Shown piece by piece: positions 1 to 7,947 of a stretch of DNA of 64,000 nucleotides; position 1 is the first letter of the stretch, and each line of letters begins with the position of its first letter. Source of the DNA: Sphingopyxis terrae subsp. terrae NBRC 15098 (GTDB lineage: Bacteria > Pseudomonadota > Alphaproteobacteria > Sphingomonadales > Sphingomonadaceae); the NCBI RefSeq assembly GCF_001598815.1, contig NZ_BCZQ01000021.1, positions 1 through 64,000 on the forward strand, given 5' to 3'. A program made the position numbers and the translations under genes. The notes beneath the pieces were generated by a model, which ran no database searches, was not told the origin of the DNA, and saw nothing but the letters and a program-made list of their open reading frames with translations.

Positions 1-110
1 AACTCATTCCCCATATAAAGACCCGGATAATCAGCGATTTGATTATTGGGGGGTTTATACCCCGAGGAAATTCATGCCATTTTGGTGGGAATTTCGCAAT
101 GCCTCAATTG
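1..110. other. Intergenic stretch at window edge, no gene seen
   Basis: This A+T-richer segment precedes the 3' end of rimI. It holds a short GGGG-TTTATA-CCCC inverted repeat at about 51-64 but no convincing reading frame or terminator. It may belong to the control region of a gene left of the window; nothing more can be said. Confidence 0.3.
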
Positions 111-590
111 CTAATGATCGGCGTCCTTGACTGGGCGGCGCATCGTAATCGCATCGCGCATTACGCCGTCGCGCCCGCGATAATAAGCAGGGCGCCGTCC
201 GCACTCCGTAAAACCGGATGTCCGGTAAAGATGAATAGCGTCATTGTCGGCCCGCATTTCAAGGAAATAGTCTTCGGCGCCTTCGCCCGATGCCCAATTC
301 TGCCAGTCGGCCATGAGTTTTTTTGCGACGCCGCGGCCGCGAAAGGCCGGGTCGACGGCGAGCAGGAGCAACTCGCTTTCGGGACCGGCGATCCGCGCCG
401 CATAAAAGCCGCACGCCAGCTCCCCTGCCCATGCCAGACAGATGCGTGCCGAAGGGAGCGCGAACAGCGTCAGCAGCTGACCTGCGCTCCATGCTTCGCC
501 ATAGGCGGGATCGAAGGCCGCATCCATGATCCGCATCGCCGCGTTCAGGTCCGCGACGCGCGCGGTGGCGATCCGCACCGCCTCGCTCAT
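111..590 (-). CDS. rimI: RimI-like ribosomal-protein alanine N-acetyltransferase (GNAT)
   Basis: This is a 159-residue single-domain GNAT acetyltransferase. The acetyl-CoA pyrophosphate-binding loop is visible as R84-G-R-G-V-A after the strand LLLLAVDP, and a typical LYRTSGF element lies near the C terminus. RimI acetylates the N-terminal alanine of ribosomal protein S18 in the cytoplasm. The family call rests on the GNAT fold plus context: the start codon overlaps the tsaB stop by 4 bases (ATGA), and tsaB-rimI is a widely conserved pair. GNAT proteins are functionally diverse, so another peptide or small-molecule substrate is possible. Confidence 0.85.
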   Translation of the reverse strand: MSEAVRIATARVADLNAAMRIMDAAFDPAYGEAWSAGQLLTLFALPSARICLAWAGELACGFYAARIAGPESELLLLAVDPAFRGRGVAKKLMADWQNWASGEGAEDYFLEMRADNDAIHLYRTSGFTECGRRPAYYRGRDGVMRDAITMRRPVKDADH

Positions 591-1231
591 GGGGTCGCCA
601 TCGGTTTTGCGTCGGGCGCCCGCCCGTAAATGGGACGAGGGTCGTCGAACAGGGCTTCCGCCGGCAGCGCAGGCAGCGCCCGCGCGTCGGGCAGCATCGC
701 CAGCGCCTCGCCGAAGCCGCGGCGCGCCACAAAGGCTTCAGCGCGATTACCGACGATCAACGCATCCCCGTTCGCGATGGCGGCGTCGGGCAACAGCGAT
801 TGCACCGGCCCGCGCGGCGTCAGGTCGGCGTCGAAGGGCTGGACGAACCATTGGCCGTGCCCGCCCTCCATGACGACGAGCGCGCCGCCTGCCGCCGCGA
901 TCGGCGCGGCCGCAGCCGCGGCGACGAGGGCCGGGGTCGAAAAGCCCCGCACGGGGACGCCCCAAGCCAGTCCCAGCGCGCGCGCCGCCGCGACGCCGAT
1001 GCGCACGCCGGCAAAGCTACCGGGACCACAACCGACCAATATCCCGGCGGCCCGGCCGCCATCCTGAAGCTCGGCGATCAGGGGGACCAACCGCTCGGCA
1101 TGACCGCGCCCGATCACCTCGTGCCGCGCATCCACCAAGCGCGCACCATCGATCAGCGCGACCGTGCAGGCCTCGCTTGCACAATCGATGACGAGCCGGA
1201 GCGCGTCAGGCGATGCGGTTGAAGCGGTCAA
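587..1231 (-). CDS. tsaB: tRNA t6A37 biosynthesis protein TsaB
   Basis: TsaB is the inactive ASKHA-fold partner of TsaD in making N6-threonylcarbamoyladenosine at A37 of ANN-decoding tRNAs. The N-terminal strand LRLVIDCASEACTVAL and the block GILVGCGPGSFAGVRIGVAAARAL are diagnostic. The reading frame is open from 1276, but the first in-frame codons are non-family sequence. A TTG at 1231 gives a better N terminus (about 214 residues), so the start is uncertain. It overlaps the 3' end of the nitroreductase gene and is followed by rimI with a 4-base overlap, so the three genes are probably co-transcribed. Confidence 0.88.
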   Translation of the reverse strand: MTASTASPDALRLVIDCASEACTVALIDGARLVDARHEVIGRGHAERLVPLIAELQDGGRAAGILVGCGPGSFAGVRIGVAAARALGLAWGVPVRGFSTPALVAAAAAAPIAAAGGALVVMEGGHGQWFVQPFDADLTPRGPVQSLLPDAAIANGDALIVGNRAEAFVARRGFGEALAMLPDARALPALPAEALFDDPRPIYGRAPDAKPMATP

Positions 1232-1799
1232 AGTCCGGCCGCGGGCTGCGGTCGAAGATGCTCGCCGGGTCGCCATAGCCCAGCGTCGAGATGAAATTGC
1301 TCTTCACATTGGGCGTATCGGCGAAAAAGGCGGCGTCGACAGCGTCGTTGTTGAACCCCGACATCGGCCCGGTATCGAGCCCCAGCGCCCGCGCGGCTAG
1401 GATGAAATAGCCGCCCTGCAGGCTGGAGTTGCGGAACGCGGTGGTCGCGGCGTGCGGCGCATTGCCCGCAAACCAGCTCCGCGCGTCGGTGTGCGGAAAC
1501 AGTTCGGGCAGATGTTCGTAGAATTCATTGTCCATCGCGATGATCGCGGTGACCGGCGCCTTCAATATCTTTTCGGCGTTCGCGGGCATCGAGAGCGCGG
1601 CGAGCTTTTCCTTGGCGGCGTCCGAAACGCACCAGACGATGCGCGCCGGCAGACTGTTCGCGCTCGTCGGACCGAATTTCATCAGATCCCAGATCGCGCG
1701 AAGCTGTGTGTCCGACACCGGCTTGTCGAGATAGCCGTTATAGGTACGCGCGGTGCGGAAAAGCTGGTCGAGGGCGCTGTCGGAAAGCGGCTCGCTCAT
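1206..1799 (-). CDS. RutE/HadB-like nitroreductase (malonic semialdehyde reductase family)
   Basis: This 197-residue FMN-dependent nitroreductase-fold protein closely follows the RutE pattern: TARTYNGYLDKPVSD near the N terminus, then LMKFGPTSANSLPARIVW, and a C-terminal NFISTLGYGDP segment. RutE reduces malonic semialdehyde to 3-hydroxypropionate in pyrimidine breakdown. No other rut gene is nearby, so the physiological substrate here is open; reduction of another reactive aldehyde or quinone is equally compatible. It lies directly upstream of tsaB, with its 3' end overlapping the likely tsaB start. Confidence 0.8.
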   Translation of the reverse strand: MSEPLSDSALDQLFRTARTYNGYLDKPVSDTQLRAIWDLMKFGPTSANSLPARIVWCVSDAAKEKLAALSMPANAEKILKAPVTAIIAMDNEFYEHLPELFPHTDARSWFAGNAPHAATTAFRNSSLQGGYFILAARALGLDTGPMSGFNNDAVDAAFFADTPNVKSNFISTLGYGDPASIFDRSPRPDFDRFNRIA

Positions 1800-1828
1800 C
1801 GGGACATACTCCTGTGGCTGTGATCAGA

Positions 1829-2407
1829 TCAGACCGCGTGGACGGCGGTGACTTCGGGAACATAATGTTTGAGCAGCGACTCGATCCCGTTCTTGAGCGT
1901 CGCGGTCGACGAGGGACAGCCGGCGCAGGCGCCCTGCATCTTCAGATAGACATTGCCCTTGTCGAACCCGCGATAGACGATATCGCCGCCGTCGTTGGCG
2001 ACCGCCGGGCGGACGCGCGTTTCGATCAATTCCTTGATCTGATCGATGATGTCGGCATCGGCCGGGTCGTCGGCAAAGCCCCCCTCCGCCTCGCCCGGCA
2101 CGCTGATCCCCGCGGCACTCGCCGGGTTGAACAGCGGCATGTCGCCCAGGAAATGATCCATGATGATACCCAGCACATCGGGCTTCGCCATCGACCATTC
2201 GGCGCCGGGCGCGATCGTCACCGACACGAAGTCGCGCCCGAAGAAGACGCCGCTCACATCGCCGAGGGTGAACAACGCCTGCGCCAAGGGCGAGGCTTCG
2301 GCCTCTTCGGGGCTGGCAAAGTCGCGGGTTCCCGTTTCCATGACCGGACGGCCGGGCAGGAATTTGAGCGTCGCGGGGTTCGGCGTCGATTCGGTTTCGA
2401 TCAGCAT
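1829..2407 (-). CDS. NifU/Nfu-family Fe-S cluster carrier
   Basis: This 192-residue protein has the two-domain Nfu architecture. An Nfu N-terminal domain begins MLIETESTPNPATLKFLPG. The C-terminal NifU domain carries the cluster-binding pair C161-A-G-C164 in GACAGCPSSTATLKNGIE. Such proteins receive a [4Fe-4S] cluster from the assembly machinery and hand it to client enzymes in the cytoplasm. The ATG at 2407 was chosen because it gives the standard family N terminus; an ATG at 2416 would add three residues. It is transcribed divergently from the DUF429-like gene, with about 60 bases between the starts. Confidence 0.9.
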   Translation of the reverse strand: MLIETESTPNPATLKFLPGRPVMETGTRDFASPEEAEASPLAQALFTLGDVSGVFFGRDFVSVTIAPGAEWSMAKPDVLGIIMDHFLGDMPLFNPASAAGISVPGEAEGGFADDPADADIIDQIKELIETRVRPAVANDGGDIVYRGFDKGNVYLKMQGACAGCPSSTATLKNGIESLLKHYVPEVTAVHAV

Positions 2408-2469
2408 GGGTCGCATTTGGGACCGGGCGGCCCTTTGTGCAAGGCGCCGCGCCGCGCTACACGCCAAAT

Positions 2470-3342
2470 ATGCGCCCATTCACCCATTTTGCCGCCATCG
2501 ACTGGTCGGGCGCCCGCGGCGCGCGCCAGCGTGGTATAGCACTCGCCGTGGCGAGCGGCGCGGCGGCGCCCGCGCTCGTCCGGCCGGGGCATGTCTGGTC
2601 GCGCGCGGAAATATTCGACTGGCTCTGCGACGTCGCAGCACAAGGCACCGACATGCTTATCGGCTTCGATTTTTCGGCTGCTTTCGCCTTTGCCGACCGC
2701 GACGCCTATTTCCCCCAATGGCCCGACAGTCCGCCCGATATGCGCGCGCTGTGGGCGCTCGTCGCGCGCCATGCGGCGGACGATCCGCATTTCGAGGCGC
2801 ATGGCTTTCTCAATCATGCGGAGGCCCGCCGCCATTTCCGTCACGCAAAGGGCGATGTCGGCGACTTGTTCGAGGGTGGCGCAGGACGGCTGCGTATCGT
2901 CGAACAGCATCAGCGCGCGACCCGCCAGGCGGCAAGCGTGAGCAATTTCAACCTCGTCGGTGCAGCGCAGGTCGGCAAGGCCAGCCTGTCGGGGATGCGG
3001 CTGCTCCACCATCTCGGCGGCGCCCTCCCGCTCTGGCCGCTCGATCCGGCGCCCCCGCGCGGCCCGCTGCTCGTCGAAATCTACACCGCGCTTGCCGCGC
3101 GCGCCGCGGGCGTGCCTGCCGGGCGCAGCAAGATCCGCGACGGCGCCGCGCTCGACACCGCGCTCGCGGCGCTCGGTTCGCCGCCGGCGGGACTTGCAGG
3201 GCCGGTCAGCGACCATGCGAGCGACGCGCTGCTCAGTGCCGCCTGGCTCCGGGCGATTGCCGCCGATGCCGCACCCTGGTCCCCCGCACCGCTCACCCCG
3301 GCGATCGCACGCACCGAGGGCTGGACCTTTGGCATAATTTGA
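2470..3342 (+). CDS. DUF429-like predicted RNase H-fold protein, function unknown
   Basis: The product has about 290 residues and no signal peptide or membrane span. The N-terminal motif FAAIDWSGARG and the later strand DMLIGFDFSAAFAF give paired acidic residues of the kind seen in the DUF429 predicted-nuclease (RNase H-like) superfamily. That is a motif-level impression and no catalytic role is proven. The ATG at 2470 gives a compact family-like start; an in-frame ATG at 2437 would add 11 unlikely residues. It stands alone between the divergent Nfu gene and the tRNA-Thr gene just downstream. Confidence 0.6.
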   Translation: MRPFTHFAAIDWSGARGARQRGIALAVASGAAAPALVRPGHVWSRAEIFDWLCDVAAQGTDMLIGFDFSAAFAFADRDAYFPQWPDSPPDMRALWALVARHAADDPHFEAHGFLNHAEARRHFRHAKGDVGDLFEGGAGRLRIVEQHQRATRQAASVSNFNLVGAAQVGKASLSGMRLLHHLGGALPLWPLDPAPPRGPLLVEIYTALAARAAGVPAGRSKIRDGAALDTALAALGSPPAGLAGPVSDHASDALLSAAWLRAIAADAAPWSPAPLTPAIARTEGWTFGII

Positions 3343-3360
3343 CGCAAGGGGCGCGAACGC

Positions 3361-3436
3361 GCCGGCTTAGCTCAGTTGGTAGAGCAACCGCCTTGTAAGC
3401 GGTAGGTCGTCAGTTCGAGTCTGACAGCCGGCACCA
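3361..3436 (+). tRNA. tRNA-Thr (anticodon TGT)
   Basis: A complete cloverleaf can be folded. The acceptor stem GCCGGCT pairs with AGCCGGC (3426-3432), and the anticodon stem ACCGC/GCGGT encloses loop CTTGTAA with anticodon TGT at 3394-3396. The T-loop is TTCGAGT, the discriminator is A and CCA is encoded. It reads ACA codons and, through wobble, other ACN codons. Confidence 0.97.
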
Positions 3437-3500
3437 TAGCGCTCTCGATGACACGCTCGTCGCGCCGTTCGCAATCTGCCTCGACAGCCAACACATTCCG

Positions 3501-4628
3501 TCAGGCCGTTCGCCAAGGCAGCTCCAGAGACACACCGAACCGGCCCTCGCCGACAGGCCCGGACTTCATGGCGTAGTTGCCTTGGAAGCGAGCGCGCAAA
3601 CGCTCAGTCACATTCTTAAGGCCGACCCCCAGACCCGACGTCTTCGGCATATCCCCGTCATTTCGCGGCATGTCATTTTCGATTGCGATGCACAGCCGAT
3701 CTCCCTCCCGGCAAGCCCTGAGCAATATTTCCACCCTGCCGCGGGTCGTCCCTACCCCATGCTTGAGAGCATTTTCGATGAGTGGTTGCAGGATAAGGCT
3801 CGGGACCAACGCATCGGCCACATCGGCGTCGGCGGCTATCGAAAAGCTCATGCGGTCGGAAAACCGCTCGCGTTCGATCTCCAGATATTCTCGCTGCAGG
3901 GCGATTTCGTCGGCAAGCGGAACGTCATGGAATGGATCGAGCGCCAATGTGGTTCGCAGAAAGATGGAGAGGGAAAGCACCATCCGTTCGGCACGCGTAG
4001 CGGCGCCGTCTTCGATCAGCCCGGCAATCGAATTGAGCGTATTGAACAGGAAATGCGGATTTATCTGATAGCGCAGCGCGCGCATCTGGGCACTCAGCGC
4101 CTCTTCTCGTATGGCGGCGAGACGCACCTTGCGGTCGTTCAACTCGAACGCATAGATCAACGCGACGAACAGACAGCCCCACGCAAAAAGAATCCCCCAC
4201 GCAGCTCCGAAGTAGACCATGACGTTCGTCGTCCCCGTTGGCACGAGACTCAGAATTGCGGCGATTACAGGGTAGAGAGCATGGGAGCCTGCCCATAATG
4301 CAGCCAGCGCAACCGATAGAAAAAAGGACGCGATGATGAGGAGAGGTAGCGAATCTTCCGAAGTGCGGCGCTGTACCGATTTCTCGTGCAGCAAAAAGAT
4401 GAGATACGACAGGGCAAGCGCCAACGCAGAGAGCGATACAAAATCGACGAATCTGTAAAACAGGAAGGATCGCGAGACATCGCTCGTCGCGCCGATGATG
4501 AATGACGCAACAATCATGACAAAAACCCAGAACGCGATGCCGAATCTGATCGTGGCAATACGAATGCCCCGCGCATTTGCCGGTCGGTTTCTGAAATTCA
4601 CGTCCAGCGCTATGTCATCGGGATTCAT
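3501..4628 (-). CDS. LytS/YehU-type membrane sensor histidine kinase
   Basis: The 375-residue product has about five to six hydrophobic segments in residues 25-160, then a His_kinase (PF06580) domain. The phospho-acceptor H192 sits in QMRALRYQINPHFLFNTLNS, and an HATPase region has the N-box QPLIENALKHG (N286) and G-box SGLGVGLKNVTERL. Kinases of this type normally pair with a LytTR response regulator, but none is encoded beside it. The ATG at 4628 was chosen because GGAGGGGG lies just upstream and the in-frame codons before it look non-coding. It follows dctD by 119 bases in the same direction. The stimulus is unknown. Confidence 0.85.
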   Translation of the reverse strand: MNPDDIALDVNFRNRPANARGIRIATIRFGIAFWVFVMIVASFIIGATSDVSRSFLFYRFVDFVSLSALALALSYLIFLLHEKSVQRRTSEDSLPLLIIASFFLSVALAALWAGSHALYPVIAAILSLVPTGTTNVMVYFGAAWGILFAWGCLFVALIYAFELNDRKVRLAAIREEALSAQMRALRYQINPHFLFNTLNSIAGLIEDGAATRAERMVLSLSIFLRTTLALDPFHDVPLADEIALQREYLEIERERFSDRMSFSIAADADVADALVPSLILQPLIENALKHGVGTTRGRVEILLRACREGDRLCIAIENDMPRNDGDMPKTSGLGVGLKNVTERLRARFQGNYAMKSGPVGEGRFGVSLELPWRTA

Positions 4629-4747
4629 GACAGCCCCCTCCGGCCCCTGTTGCACGCCGCAAGCTCTGCACCGGCGTTTCGGCCGACACCAGCCGAAACA
4701 CCATATGTCGCGACTTGCCGTCCGTTGTGAACGATCATCGCGCCGCC

Positions 4748-6070
4748 TTACCGCCGATAATCCTTGGCCCTGAGGCCATATTTCGTCAGGCGGTCGTAAA
4801 GCGTCTTGCGCGGCAGCGACAATCGTTGCTGCACCTCGTCCACCTGTCCCTTTGCGTCGCGTAGCGCATCCTCGATCACCGCGCGTTCGAAGCGGGCAAC
4901 CATTTCGCGCAGGCTTTGCGGCTCTGCACGGTCCGCCGAGCCTTGCGCGATGCGCGTCAGACCCGTGGCGAAGTTGCGCGCGAAGGTGCGCAGTTCGCGT
5001 ATATTGCCCGGCCAGTCGTGGCTCAGCAGATGGCGCCATTCGGCTTCGCCGAGATCGCTCGTCTCCAGTTCCAGTTCGGCCTCGAACGCGGCCACAAATT
5101 CGCGGAAGAGATCGGGAATATCCTCGCGCCGGCTCGCCAGATCGGGCAGCGCGATGACAATGCCGCCGAGCCGGTGGAGCAGTGCGGGATCGAGCGGCCG
5201 GGCGCCTTCTCCTTCGCCCGCGCTGCGCGAGATGGCGATGATACGGACGTCTACCGAACGTGGTCGCTCGGCGCCGATCGCGAGGAAACGGCGCGTGTCG
5301 ATCAGACTTAGCAACTGGGCTTTGGCGCGCTCGGGAATGCTCTCGATCTCGTCGAGAACCAGCGTGCCGCCTTGCGCCCGTTCGACGAGGCCCGACCGTG
5401 ACAGCGCCACCGAAGGATCGCGCCCGAACAGGATCAGATTCGCGTCGTCGTGCATCAGAACGCCGGCATCGACGGTCACGAACGGCCTGTCGCGCCGCGG
5501 GCTGAGGTCGTGGACCAGCCGCGCGACGAAATTCTTGCCCACGCCCGTCGGCCCGGAGATCACCAGATCGACATCGGCACGCGCGACTTCGGCGATCAGG
5601 CGCTGCAGCCGCTCGGCGGTCTGCGACGAGCCGCCGATCCGCCGATGCTCCCGCTCGCGCAGCGCGTCGCGCAGGCGCCGGTTTTCGAGCACCAGCGCCC
5701 GCCGGTCGTGCGCCCGGCCGATCGCATGCACCAGCCGCGAGACCGAATAGGGCTTGGTGAAAAAGTCCGCCGCACCATTTTTCATCGCCTCGACGGCCAT
5801 CGCGACATCGCCATGCGCGGTCGTGAAAATCACCTGCATTTCGGGATCGAGCGCGCGCAGATGGTCGAAAAAGGCGATCCCGTCCATTCCGGGCATACGG
5901 ATATCGCTGACGATCACGCCGGCAAAGGCGGGGGTGACGGCGCGCAGCGCAGATAAGGCGTCGGCGTGGGCCGAGACCTCGAAACCTTCGAGCGTCAGCG
6001 CCTGCACCGTCGCCTCGCGCAGCGTCTCGTCATCCTCGACGAAAAGGACCGTTGGCCGCACGCCGGTCAT
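4748..6070 (-). CDS. dctD: DctD-type response regulator with AAA+ and Fis domains, GAFTGA loop missing
   Basis: This is a 440-residue NtrC-family architecture. It has a receiver with phospho-acceptor D56 (VIVSDIRMP) and K106, an AAA+ domain with Walker A GPTGVGKN (173-180) and Walker B GTLVLDE (235-241), and a C-terminal Fis-type helix-turn-helix at about 395-440. In sigma-54 activators the L1 loop carries GAFTGA; here that region (about 214-228) reads LFGRDPSVALSRSGL. The protein may therefore not work through sigma-54. It overlaps dctB by 4 bases (ATGA), forming a cognate kinase-regulator pair. The likely targets are the two palindromic sites in the dctB-dctA gap. Confidence 0.88.
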   Translation of the reverse strand: MTGVRPTVLFVEDDETLREATVQALTLEGFEVSAHADALSALRAVTPAFAGVIVSDIRMPGMDGIAFFDHLRALDPEMQVIFTTAHGDVAMAVEAMKNGAADFFTKPYSVSRLVHAIGRAHDRRALVLENRRLRDALREREHRRIGGSSQTAERLQRLIAEVARADVDLVISGPTGVGKNFVARLVHDLSPRRDRPFVTVDAGVLMHDDANLILFGRDPSVALSRSGLVERAQGGTLVLDEIESIPERAKAQLLSLIDTRRFLAIGAERPRSVDVRIIAISRSAGEGEGARPLDPALLHRLGGIVIALPDLASRREDIPDLFREFVAAFEAELELETSDLGEAEWRHLLSHDWPGNIRELRTFARNFATGLTRIAQGSADRAEPQSLREMVARFERAVIEDALRDAKGQVDEVQQRLSLPRKTLYDRLTKYGLRAKDYRR

Positions 6071-7749
6071 GCGCGCGGGATCGTCATGACGAAGGTCGTC
6101 GCGGATGCATCCGCATCATAGGCAAGCTCGCCGCCAAGATCGCGCATGATGTCGCGCGCGATGACAAGGCCGAGGCCGAGGCCGTCGGGCTTGGTCGTCG
6201 CGAAGGGCCGGAACAGATCGTCGGCCTGCGCCAGCGAAAGCGGCGTCCCGCTGTCGATCACGCGCAGGCAGACGGCATCGCCGCCCGCATCGACGGCGAC
6301 TGTCACCCTGCCCCCTTCTCCGGCGGCATCGAGCGCATTTTGCAGCAGGTTGACCAGCACCTGTTCGAGCCGGACATGTTCGGCGGCGACGACGACCTGC
6401 GTTGCCTCCTCGGGCGGCAGGTCGATGGCGACGTGCATCGACCGGATGCGATCGCGCAGCAGCAGCAGCGCCCCGTCGATCGCCTCGCCGAGCGGCATTT
6501 CGCGGCGGTCGGCCGGCTGCCGCCGACTGAAGCGCCGCAGTTCGCCGGTGATCCGTCCGATCCGATCCGCCAGATCGACGATGCGGGCAAAATTGCCCGA
6601 CGCCTGCTCGACCTCGCCGGCCGCGAGCATCTTTTGCCCATTTTCCGCAAAAACCCGCGTCGCGGCGACCGGCTGCCCGATCTCGTGCCCCACGCCAGCC
6701 GATATCTGGCCGAGTGTCGCCAGTCGGTTGGCCTGCGATAGCTGTTCGCGCAGCGTGCGGGTTCGCTCGTCGAGCAGCGCCTGCGCGCGCGCATCGCGGC
6801 GTCGGCGCATCACGACGCCCGTCGCGGCAAGAACCGCCAGCACCAGAAAGCCGAGCGCCAGCGCCAGCCGCCCGGTCGCCACCGCCGCATCGACGCGCTG
6901 CGCCGGATCGGCGAGCAGGTGCAGCACCCATCCGTCGGGAAGGATCGGCTGCCGCGTGTCGAGCAGCGGGATACGCACCGCCTCGCCCTCATTGGGCGAA
7001 ACGATCGCGAGCGGGCGCAGCGTCCGGATGCCGAACTGTCGCAGATCGGCCTCGGCATCGCGCGCGTCGGTGCTCGCGCCTTGGGCCAGATGAAACCGCC
7101 AACGCTCGTCGCTTGCCAGCAGCACTACCCCGTCGCGATCGGTCACATAGACGCGCTGGGCCGTGTCGCGCCAACTCCTCTCGAGCCCGTCGAACTCCAC
7201 CTTCACCGCGACGACGCCGAGCGGCGCGGCGCGCGTCCCGATGCGCCGCGCGATGTATAGCCCCGGCTCGCGGCTGACGGTGCCGAGCGCGAACTGGGTG
7301 GCCGATCCGTTGGCGAGCGCATCGTGAAAATAGCGGCGAAAGGCGTATTTCGACCCGACGAAACTGGTCGGCAGCCGCCAGTTGCTCGCCGCGAGCGTCG
7401 TGCCATCGGCGCGCATCACATAGATCGCCGCCGCCGCCGATTGGCGCGCAAGCGCCTCGAGCCGCCCGTTGAGCGCCGCCACCGAAGCGCCGTCGCCCGC
7501 AGCCAGCGCGCGCACCTGCGGATCGTCGGCGAGCGCGATCGGAAGCAGGCTGAACTTGTCGAGCTCGCTGCGCAGGCTCGACGCCAATATCGCCGCGTCG
7601 TTACGCGCAAGTCCGGCCTGCTCGGACAACGCGCGATCGTGCATCACCCGATCGGTGATCGCGACCGCGAGCGCGACGACGAGCAAGGCGCATAGCCCCG
7701 CAGCCAAGGCCCAGCGCCGCGCGCGCAGATCGATTCCCAGCACCGTCAT
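6067..7749 (-). CDS. dctB: DctB-type C4-dicarboxylate sensor histidine kinase
   Basis: The 560-residue inner-membrane kinase has a transmembrane helix near residues 13-33, then a large periplasmic sensor region of tandem PAS/PDC type containing SKYAFRRYFHDAL and the YIARRIG block. A second helix follows near 290-315, then a coiled linker. The H-box is ISAGVGHEIGQPVAATRVF, and the ATPase domain has N-box NLLQNALDA and G-box GLGLGLVIA. It senses external dicarboxylates (succinate, fumarate or malate in studied homologues) and phosphorylates DctD. The ATG at 7749 gives the family start; an upstream in-frame ATG at 7809 would run through the operator sites. Confidence 0.9.
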   Translation of the reverse strand: MTVLGIDLRARRWALAAGLCALLVVALAVAITDRVMHDRALSEQAGLARNDAAILASSLRSELDKFSLLPIALADDPQVRALAAGDGASVAALNGRLEALARQSAAAAIYVMRADGTTLAASNWRLPTSFVGSKYAFRRYFHDALANGSATQFALGTVSREPGLYIARRIGTRAAPLGVVAVKVEFDGLERSWRDTAQRVYVTDRDGVVLLASDERWRFHLAQGASTDARDAEADLRQFGIRTLRPLAIVSPNEGEAVRIPLLDTRQPILPDGWVLHLLADPAQRVDAAVATGRLALALGFLVLAVLAATGVVMRRRRDARAQALLDERTRTLREQLSQANRLATLGQISAGVGHEIGQPVAATRVFAENGQKMLAAGEVEQASGNFARIVDLADRIGRITGELRRFSRRQPADRREMPLGEAIDGALLLLRDRIRSMHVAIDLPPEEATQVVVAAEHVRLEQVLVNLLQNALDAAGEGGRVTVAVDAGGDAVCLRVIDSGTPLSLAQADDLFRPFATTKPDGLGLGLVIARDIMRDLGGELAYDADASATTFVMTIPRA

Positions 7750-7761
7750 CGCTCGATTGAT

Positions 7762-7777
7762 GTGCGAATATCCGCAC
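7762..7777. promoter_or_regulatory. Near-palindromic operator, site 1 of dctB-dctA gap
   Basis: GTGCGAATATCCGCAC is a 16-bp inverted repeat with one mismatched base pair. It resembles a perfect TGCGGATATCCGCA core, which the second site 32 bp away also approximates. It lies 12 bases upstream of the dctB ATG and about 170 bases upstream of dctA. Binding by DctD is inferred from position, not demonstrated. Confidence 0.6.
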
Positions 7778-7794
7778 TTTGTATATCCGAAATA

Positions 7795-7808
7795 TGCGGA
7801 AATCTGCA
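7795..7808. promoter_or_regulatory. Near-palindromic operator, site 2 of dctB-dctA gap
   Basis: TGCGGAAATCTGCA has 5-6 matching arm positions and shares the TGCGNA..ATCYGCA pattern with site 1. The two centres are 32 bp apart, about three helical turns, so two dimers would sit on the same DNA face. That arrangement is usual for NtrC-family regulators. Confidence 0.6.
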
Positions 7809-7947
7809 CAAATTTGATCGGAGATCATCATAAGCCGTTGTTTTATATAGAGCCGAAGGGAGGCAGCGCGATCGTTGCGCCCGCCGCGAACCATCCTAGA
7901 ATTCCCGCAACGGCCGGTTCGAGCCGGCGGACAGGGGACAGGATGGC

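Noticed and set aside
39..629. A 196-codon plus-strand frame at the left edge
   Set aside because: It is antisense to rimI and part of tsaB and is Arg/Ala-rich shadow sequence.
7811..7947. A sigma-54 (-24/-12) promoter for dctA
   Set aside because: I looked for GG-N10-GC spacing. The nearest pairs (GG at 7820 with GC at 7834, and GGC near 7862 with TTGC near 7875) have 12 or 13 bases between them, so none fits.
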